NCBI GenBank assembly: GCA_036272735.1
Contig: DATAYF010000077.1
Location: 1 to 11,178, forward strand
Direction of reading: 5' to 3'
Source of the DNA: DATAYF01 sp036272735
GTDB taxonomy: Bacteria; Chloroflexota; Ktedonobacteria; Ktedonobacterales; Ktedonobacteraceae
Length of the DNA: 11,178 nucleotides
The position numbers and the translations under genes are program-made. Positions 5,971-11,178 of this stretch are shown here, in pieces. Position 1 is the first letter of the stretch; each line of letters begins with the position of its first letter. The notes under the pieces are model-generated. The model saw nothing but the letters and a program-made list of their open reading frames with translations, did no database searches and had not been told where the DNA came from.

Positions 5971-8028
5971 ATGTCACATAAAGACCATAAAGCCAAAGAT
6001 CAAGCGCAGCACATGGCTACGCAAGCCGATACAACACAGGTTCAAGCCCAACTCGCCAATTACCAGGCTATCGCCGATCAACTCAACGACAATGACAGCC
6101 CGGATCAAGACCAGGAGTCGCTGGAAAGCATTCTTACCCTGGACGTACCGGTGCAGATAGCATACATACAGGCGCTGGTAAAAGAGAAGAACACGGCAGC
6201 CGCCGATATCCTTCAGGCAATCAACAACTACGCGTCGGCCAAAGATGTACGCAAAGAGGCACGCCGTTCGTTAATCAAATTAGAGTCTATCAGCGTCTAC
6301 CCGGAATGGACGCCGCCGGTTATCTCACTGGTTGAACCGATGTTTGGCAAAAGCGCTTCCAATCAGGATGAGTCAATGGATGATGATCTGTTCTCGTTCC
6401 TTCCACCTGAGCTAGCTAACCTGCTCCCTAGTGCGCAGCACGAAAGCATCGTGCGCGACTTTCTCTTGTCCTGGGCCGATGGCGATTATAAGACAGCCTA
6501 TAATAACCTGGCGAGTGATAGCCCCATACGCGAAGGGCTCACGCGCCAACAGTGGGTCAAACGTCGCCAGCAGTGGGCAGAGCAGGCACAACCGAAAAGT
6601 TTTAAGGCGCTATCCGCCAAAGTACACGACGAGAACAATGATCCCAGCGCCACCACGCTTGAGATGAGCTGGTCGCTGATCTTTCATAGTGACACAGCTC
6701 CTGATAGCGAGCCGCTCCCCGAATTACCCGCTACTACGCTGCTGTACCCTGACACTCAGCGCCACTGGTGCTGGGCAACTTATACGTTTGTGCGCGAGGA
6801 CGACAAGCTGCGTATCTACGATTTTGTCGACGAGGGCGCACATGCTCTGCAATTGCCTGACGAAGTCCTGCAACAGCGCATAGACGACTTTACGAAGCAA
6901 GCTGATGAAGAATTAAAAGCATTGCAAGAGGCTCAGGACAACACCGAACAAAAGCTTGGGGAATTAACTGAGCCGCAAGACGAGGAGGACGAGGAGGACG
7001 AGGACGAAGAGGATTGGGATGATGAAGAAAATCTGCTCGACGACTCGCTTACCGACATGATGATGCGTGCTGGTGAGGCGTTTTATGCTGCAAGCAAGGC
7101 CTTGCACTACCGCGATGCTATGCTAGCCCGGTCCCCACAAGATGCCACGCTCTACGACGCTGGGTACGATCTAGCAACCCTAATGATGGATGAAGAACGC
7201 GCGGCAGCATACATGCAACTGATGGCTGAACACGTTCCCAGCAAACGCGCCGAGGCCCTGCAAAAGCTCGCGAGTGCGTTGGTGCTTGCTACCACCCACT
7301 ATGATGACGAGGAAGATGAAGACGAAAACGAAGAAAAAATTGATCTCTTCCTGCAACGCGCAGAGGAAACATTGCGCGAAGCCATCACGATTAGCAACGA
7401 TTCGTTCAATCTCGTTATGCTCGCCCAGGTCCTCATAACCAAAGAGGAAAATGAGACGACCGAGGCCGAAGACCTGCTGCAAAAGGCGCTGGCAAGTAAT
7501 CCAGACGAACGCACAGCAACGCTCGGCAACGTCAGCATGGGCAGAATTGAGCAGGGACGAGACAATCATCGCAAAGCTTTACCCTACTATGAAGAAGCCG
7601 CGAGAATCAGCCCTGATTTTCCCAACATCTGGACTCATCTCGGTCTGACACGCATAGAGTTAGAACAGATCGATGAAGCAGAACAAAACCTGCTACACGC
7701 GGTCGAGCTGGACTCAGAGGATACCAGCGCCTACTCGGGCCTGGCATTTCTCTACACGATAAAAAAGCACGATCTAAATCGCGCGGAAGAGGTCCTCGAA
7801 GAAGGTTTGGAATTCAACCCTGGATCCGCCGAGTTGCTCATAGCCTTGACCAAGGTTGACATCGAAAAAGGCGATCTGGAAGCAGCGGAAGAAAATCTCT
7901 CAGAAGCCGAAGAGGTTGAGCCAGATAATCCCTTTATCGAGGAAACGCGTATGGTCCTTGACCAGCTCAAAGCGCTGCGCCGGGGTCCGAAACGCGCGAA
8001 ACACAAGCAGACAAAAAGGAAAAGATGA
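5971..8028 (+). CDS. Large TPR protein with NTF2-like domain and acidic linkers (paralogue 2)
   Basis: A 685-residue paralogue of the preceding protein, alignable over most of its length. Residues ~52-116 match the N-terminal module (RKEARRSLIKLES, PEWTPPV). Residues ~156-290 are the NTF2-like region (FLLSWADGDYKTAYNNLASD ... HWCWATYTFVRE ... LRIYDFVDEGAH). Residues ~365-652 are TPR-type helical pairs, clearest at 550-583 and 620-652. The ~140-residue aromatic domain of paralogue 1 is missing. Unusual charge: near-continuous Asp/Glu at 335-353 and 445-456, and a strongly basic tail (RRGPKRAKHKQTKRKR, 670-685). The ATG has a good ribosome binding site, AAAGGA at 5958-5963, seven bases upstream. 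It starts 36 bases after paralogue 1, and its stop overlaps the next start in ATGA, so co-transcription is very likely. Function is unknown; the basic tail could contact RNA, DNA or its own acidic segments. Confidence 0.85.
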   Translation: MSHKDHKAKDQAQHMATQADTTQVQAQLANYQAIADQLNDNDSPDQDQESLESILTLDVPVQIAYIQALVKEKNTAAADILQAINNYASAKDVRKEARRSLIKLESISVYPEWTPPVISLVEPMFGKSASNQDESMDDDLFSFLPPELANLLPSAQHESIVRDFLLSWADGDYKTAYNNLASDSPIREGLTRQQWVKRRQQWAEQAQPKSFKALSAKVHDENNDPSATTLEMSWSLIFHSDTAPDSEPLPELPATTLLYPDTQRHWCWATYTFVREDDKLRIYDFVDEGAHALQLPDEVLQQRIDDFTKQADEELKALQEAQDNTEQKLGELTEPQDEEDEEDEDEEDWDDEENLLDDSLTDMMMRAGEAFYAASKALHYRDAMLARSPQDATLYDAGYDLATLMMDEERAAAYMQLMAEHVPSKRAEALQKLASALVLATTHYDDEEDEDENEEKIDLFLQRAEETLREAITISNDSFNLVMLAQVLITKEENETTEAEDLLQKALASNPDERTATLGNVSMGRIEQGRDNHRKALPYYEEAARISPDFPNIWTHLGLTRIELEQIDEAEQNLLHAVELDSEDTSAYSGLAFLYTIKKHDLNRAEEVLEEGLEFNPGSAELLIALTKVDIEKGDLEAAEENLSEAEEVEPDNPFIEETRMVLDQLKALRRGPKRAKHKQTKRKR
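6979..7011. repeat. GAG/GAC trinucleotide tract coding for the acidic linker
   Basis: Two copies of GACGAGGAG (6979-6996) run into GACGAGGAC and then GAAGAG, all in frame, encoding only Asp and Glu. The tract could change length by replication slippage in steps of 3 or 9 bases without breaking the frame. Confidence 0.75.
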
Positions 8029-9323
8029 TCCAACAGGAACCACGAGAATGCACCATCACGTATCATACCGTCACGCTTGGACAACTCACGCGCGAGGGGG
8101 TGGCGCAAGCTGAGATTATACTACCCAATGAGGATGGTGAGCCACAAACGCTCACTGTCCTCGTTCCCGCTGGTCTCCCTGGCGAGCAAGTAACCATCGC
8201 CTACGAGCCGCCTCCCACGCCGCCGAAGCGGCGCAGGCGTCACTGGAAACCACGACCGGCACGCACCTGGATTACCGAGATGCATACCACCTCGCCACTG
8301 CGCGTTGAGGCGGCGTGCCCGGTCTTCGGCACCTGCGGCGGTTGCCAGCTTCAACATATGCACTACGAAAGCCAGTTGGAGTGGAAACGTGCTGTCGTCG
8401 AGCAATTGCTCCAGGACGTGGGCAACTTTGATGATCCGCCGCTGCTGGCAACTGTTCCCTGCGACATACCCTGGAACTATCGTAACCAGATGCGCTTCTC
8501 GGTCAATCGTGACGGACAGCTCGGACTTACCGCACGCGGCACAAGACGCGTGCTGCCACTAAACGCGTGCCCAATCGCGCATCAGCGCATCAACGACGCC
8601 CTGGGCATACTGGGCTGCTCGGCGCATCCTCGTCCCCAGGTGGTCGTTCGCTATGGTGCCGCCAGCGGTCAAATGCTGATCCAGCCACAGCAGACGCCGG
8701 AAATGGCACAAACGCTGGCCGAGGCCGAACTGGACATACACACGGAAACTATGGAAGAAGTTCTGGCAGGTGAAACCTTCCGTATTCGCCCTAGCTCTTT
8801 CTTCCAAACCAATACTGCACAGGCCAACAAAATGCTCGACATGGTGCTCGCTGGCCTGCTCTCGTCCAACGAGCGCGCCGCCAGTGAACTGAGGGTTGTG
8901 GACGCGTATTGCGGCGTCGGTACCTTCGCCCTGTTCCTGGCACGCCACGTGGCACACGTCATCGCTATCGAGGAGTCGCCCAGCGCCATCACCGACGCCG
9001 AATGGAACCTGCGCCACGTTGACAATGTGGCTATTCGCAAAGGCAAGGTCGAGGACCTGTTGCCAGAGATGGCCGCTACGCTCGATGGGTTGGTTATCGA
9101 CCCGCCGCGCGCGGGCTGCCAGCGTGGAGTGCTCGACGCCCTGGCAGCAAATCCGGTGCAGCGCATCGTCTATGTCTCCTGCGATCCGTCCACGCTGGCA
9201 CGCGACCTGGACATCCTTTGCCACCAGCATGCAACCTATCGCCTACGCACAATACAACCGCTCGATATGTTCCCACATACCGCGCATATCGAGACAATCA
9301 CAGTTTTGGAGCATGTATGCTAG
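8025..9323 (+). CDS. rlmD: RlmD/RumA-family RNA m5U methyltransferase with Fe-S cluster
   Basis: A 432-residue SAM-dependent enzyme of the TrmA/RlmC/RlmD family, which methylates C5 of a uridine in RNA (m5U1939 of 23S rRNA in E. coli RlmD). Residues ~8-60 fit a TRAM RNA-binding domain, followed by a basic, proline-rich linker (62-82). Cys98, Cys104, Cys107 (CPVFGTCGGC) and Cys182 have the spacing of the [4Fe-4S] ligands of RlmD. The methyltransferase core has FFQTN (259-263), the SAM loop DAYCGVGTF (293-301), DPPRAGC (359-365), the nucleophile Cys386 in VYVSCDPSTLARDL, and the likely general base Glu423 in HIET. All key residues are present. Which uridine it modifies (RlmD, RlmC or dual RlmCD type) is not decidable, so the symbol is tentative. 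The start overlaps the previous stop (ATGA), with AAGGA ending at 8020 as ribosome binding site. Confidence 0.92.
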   Translation: MIQQEPRECTITYHTVTLGQLTREGVAQAEIILPNEDGEPQTLTVLVPAGLPGEQVTIAYEPPPTPPKRRRRHWKPRPARTWITEMHTTSPLRVEAACPVFGTCGGCQLQHMHYESQLEWKRAVVEQLLQDVGNFDDPPLLATVPCDIPWNYRNQMRFSVNRDGQLGLTARGTRRVLPLNACPIAHQRINDALGILGCSAHPRPQVVVRYGAASGQMLIQPQQTPEMAQTLAEAELDIHTETMEEVLAGETFRIRPSSFFQTNTAQANKMLDMVLAGLLSSNERAASELRVVDAYCGVGTFALFLARHVAHVIAIEESPSAITDAEWNLRHVDNVAIRKGKVEDLLPEMAATLDGLVIDPPRAGCQRGVLDALAANPVQRIVYVSCDPSTLARDLDILCHQHATYRLRTIQPLDMFPHTAHIETITVLEHVC

Positions 9324-9976
9324 CCACACACCTGCCATTGTTGCTCGCCTCCGCGTCACCACGGCGCAGGCAGCTTATCGCTACCCTCGGTCTCCCCTTT
9401 ACGACCGCCGTTGCCCCCACCGATGAGGACGCGGCACAGACCCATTATCAGGGTCCCATCACCGGACTGGCACAATGGACTGCTGCGCACAAGGCGCTGA
9501 TGATGTTTACCCTGCCAGATACCAGTAACCACCTGGTAATTACCGCCGATACGACGGTCCTGCTCGATGAGGAATGGCTCGGGACCCCACGTGATGCCGC
9601 ACACGCACGTGAACTCTTACTCGCGCTGCGTGGCCGCTGGCATCGCGTGATCACTGGCGTAGTTGTGAGCGCTTTGATTGATGGCAGCCTGTATTCACGA
9701 GGAGCCAGTTGTACGACGCCGGTCCTGATGCGCGATTATAGCGAAGAGGAGATCGACGCCTATATCGCGACCGGCGATCCTCTCGACAAAGCGGGAGCCT
9801 ACGGCATTCAGCATCCACAATTTCAACCGACGGAGCGGATCGATGGCTGCTATCTGAACGTGGTTGGCCTGCCACTGTGTACGCTGGTCAAGTTATTGGC
9901 TGAATTCGGCGTTACACCAGCCACGCAAGGCTGTACCGACACGGCCTGCCCTTGGTCAGAGCAATGTCGGCGCTGA
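9317..9976 (+). CDS. maf: Maf-family nucleotide pyrophosphatase
   Basis: A 219-residue Maf/YhdE-type protein. These enzymes hydrolyse dTTP, UTP and modified nucleotides to monophosphates, limiting their incorporation into DNA or RNA. Family motifs are LASASPRR (9-16, phosphate-binding), ADTTV (77-81), LGTP (88-91), HRVITG (109-114), the strongly conserved GDPLDKAGAYGIQ (153-165) and NVVGLP (181-186). The YhdE versus YceF specificity cannot be assigned with confidence. An unusual ~20-residue C-terminal tail carries Cys206, Cys211 and Cys217. ATG 9317 is chosen: it follows GGAG (9308-9311) by five bases and places LASASPRR at the usual N-terminal position, whereas an upstream TTG at 9218 lies deep inside the methyltransferase gene. 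It overlaps that gene by seven bases. Confidence 0.92.
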   Translation: MLATHLPLLLASASPRRRQLIATLGLPFTTAVAPTDEDAAQTHYQGPITGLAQWTAAHKALMMFTLPDTSNHLVITADTTVLLDEEWLGTPRDAAHARELLLALRGRWHRVITGVVVSALIDGSLYSRGASCTTPVLMRDYSEEEIDAYIATGDPLDKAGAYGIQHPQFQPTERIDGCYLNVVGLPLCTLVKLLAEFGVTPATQGCTDTACPWSEQCRR

Positions 9977-10950
9977 CCGTTCCCGTACCAGTACGAGGCC
10001 GCTACGCACCCAGTCCCACTGGCGACCTGCATCTTGGCAATCTGCGAACAGCCCTCTTAGCCTGGCTGTTCGCACGTGCGAGCGGCGGTCAATTTGTCAT
10101 GCGCGTGGAGGATCTTGATCGGCCACGCGTGCGAATTGGCGCGACCCAACGTATGCTCGACGATCTGCACTGGTTAGGTCTCGATTGGGACGAGGGGCCC
10201 GATTGCGGCGGTCCCTATGCCCCATATACCCAGAGTGAGCGCACCACGATCTACGTGTCCTATCTTCAGCGCTTGCAAGCAAAGGGGTTGGTCTATCCCT
10301 GCTATTGCAGCCGTGCCGAGGTCGCCCAGTCCTCAAGTGAACCTCAACAGGGCGACGCCGAGGGGCAGGGTGCACGCTACCCAGGAACCTGCCGCTGCCT
10401 CACGATGGCACAGCGACAGCAGCACGAGGCCAATGGTCGTCACCCCTCGCTACGTTTTCGCGTCGATGACACACGCGTAGTACGCTTCACCGACCTGCTG
10501 GCTGGTCCACAAATGCAGCAGGTTCAGCACGCCGTGGGGGACTTCATCGTGCGCCGCGCCGATGGCATCTTCGCTTACCAGTTTGCCGTTGTCGTTGACG
10601 ACGCACTCATGAGCATCAACCAGGTCGTGCGTGGTGCGGATCTGCTCTCCTCCACTGCGCGTCAAATCTTGCTCTACGAAGCGCTGGACTTCTCCGTTCC
10701 CACATTTGCCCACGTGCCACTCGTCCTCGATACCCAGGGTCATCGTCTCGCCAAACGCCAGCAAAGCGCTGGTCTGGCACCATTGAAGGCGCGGGGCAGC
10801 ACGCCAGAGCAGGTTGTAGGAAAGCTGGCCGCAAGCTGCGGATTAGTAGACCCTGGCACCGCACTTCGTCCAAATGCCCTAGCGAAACTCTACGCCTCTT
10901 CATCCTGTGATATAATTCGTACGAAAATACGGAACCAACAGTCACATTGA
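9964..10950 (+). CDS. gluQ: Glutamyl-Q tRNA(Asp) synthetase (GluQ-RS)
   Basis: A 328-residue class I synthetase-like protein resembling the catalytic half of glutamyl-tRNA synthetase without the anticodon-binding domain. GluQ-RS attaches glutamate to queuosine at position 34 of tRNA(Asp). Visible motifs: RYAPSPTGDLHLGN (13-26, the HIGH-type nucleotide site), FVMRVEDLDRPR (44-55), the zinc site Cys113, Cys115, Tyr139, Cys143 (CYC...YPGTC, as in E. coli YadB), FAYQFAVVVDD (203-213), RGADLL (223-228) and a degenerate KMSKS loop RLAKRQQS (261-268). The loop inside the zinc module is lengthened and polar (residues ~120-137). The first ATG (9964) is preferred to a TTG at 9952; it overlaps maf by 13 bases. 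The C-terminal ~12 residues overlap a promoter. Absence of the anticodon domain makes a full GluRS unlikely. Confidence 0.93.
   Translation: MSALTVPVPVRGRYAPSPTGDLHLGNLRTALLAWLFARASGGQFVMRVEDLDRPRVRIGATQRMLDDLHWLGLDWDEGPDCGGPYAPYTQSERTTIYVSYLQRLQAKGLVYPCYCSRAEVAQSSSEPQQGDAEGQGARYPGTCRCLTMAQRQQHEANGRHPSLRFRVDDTRVVRFTDLLAGPQMQQVQHAVGDFIVRRADGIFAYQFAVVVDDALMSINQVVRGADLLSSTARQILLYEALDFSVPTFAHVPLVLDTQGHRLAKRQQSAGLAPLKARGSTPEQVVGKLAASCGLVDPGTALRPNALAKLYASSSCDIIRTKIRNQQSH
10908..10924 (+). promoter_or_regulatory. Extended -10 promoter inside the 3' end of gluQ
   Basis: TGA-TATAAT (10908-10916) is a perfect extended -10 element. No good -35 box exists 16-18 bases upstream, which is tolerated with an extended -10. 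The sequence continues TCGTACGA, almost identical to the start region after the TATAAT at 915. It would start a transcript near 10923, heading into the right edge of the window. Confidence 0.6.
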
Positions 10951-11083
10951 CACGCATTGCCGGTTTCGCACTTCCGTGTAGAAAAGGGCTTGTTCACCTG
11001 CATCTTTATGCCTACATGATAAGCGAATAGCACAAAAAATAGTAAAAAATCTGTCACTAGAGAGTAGAGTAACAATAGCACGC
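10951..11083. other. AT-rich leader region after gluQ
   Basis: No gene is visible. ACACG (10949-10953) and CGTGT (near 10975) could close a long weak loop, but there is no terminator with a T-run. The region may be the 5' leader of the transcript predicted from the promoter at 10908-10924. Confidence 0.4.
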
Positions 11084-11178
11084 ATGGCCTTTCTCTTGAG
11101 TAGTTTTGTCCAGATTAAAGGCGTGACTGCAAAAAATTCACAGATAATGCAGAGCGCGCAGAATGCACAGACCGTACC
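11084..11178 (+). CDS. Possible 5' end of a gene running off the window
   Basis: From ATG 11084 a frame stays open to the window end (31 codons, starting MAFLLSSFVQIKG). A second in-frame ATG is at 11147. No convincing Shine-Dalgarno precedes either. The length is too short to exclude chance; the main support is the promoter upstream in the same direction. No family can be recognised. Confidence 0.2.
   Translation, partial: MAFLLSSFVQIKGVTAKNSQIMQSAQNAQTV

Noticed and set aside
8559..9230. Long minus-strand open frame (223 codons) opposite rlmD
   Set aside because: It is antisense to the conserved catalytic core, its product resembles no family, and such shadow frames are expected in GC-rich coding DNA.

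Overview
The window reads as bacterial chromosome of roughly 55% GC. It has a densely packed run of plus-strand genes, Shine-Dalgarno sites of the AAAGGA type, and mostly housekeeping enzymes mixed with lineage-specific proteins. The GT-C type membrane glycosyltransferase, the large TPR proteins of unknown function and the TATAAT promoters would fit a spore-forming, mycelial Chloroflexota bacterium (Ktedonobacteria-like). That placement is an impression from gene style, not something the sequence proves. All supported genes are on the plus strand. No tRNA, rRNA, CRISPR array, transposase or integrase was seen.

Left part (1-3392). The first 258 bases hold two overlapping open frames that run in from the left edge, one of them cysteine-rich; neither is convincing. 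A Nudix hydrolase follows (286-885). Next comes a clear promoter (TTGCGA-17-TATAAT) driving a two-gene unit: a 66-residue two-helix membrane protein (977-1177) and a GNAT acetyltransferase (1177-1665), joined by a TAATG stop/start overlap. After a 224-base gap lies a 500-residue multi-spanning protein of the GT-C/GT87-like class (1890-3392).

Intergenic region 3393-3711. This contains six tandem copies of an 8-base unit (TAGAGGTG/TAAAGGTG), a small hairpin, and an inverted partner of the array about 140 bases further on. A candidate promoter lies just before the next gene.

Right part (3712-10950). Five genes lie head to tail with 36, -4, -7 and -13 base spacings, so they are probably one operon. 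Two tandem paralogous TPR proteins (740 and 685 residues) share a helical N-terminal module, an NTF2-like middle region and C-terminal TPRs. They are followed by an RlmD/RumA-family Fe-S RNA m5U methyltransferase, a Maf-family nucleotide pyrophosphatase and a glutamyl-Q tRNA(Asp) synthetase. Three of the five therefore deal with RNA modification or nucleotide-pool cleaning, and the Nudix gene at the left has a related house-cleaning chemistry. The most novel element is the pair of TPR proteins at the head of this operon. An extended -10 promoter inside the 3' end of gluQ points to another transcription unit starting at the right edge (10951-11178), of which at most a short open frame is visible.
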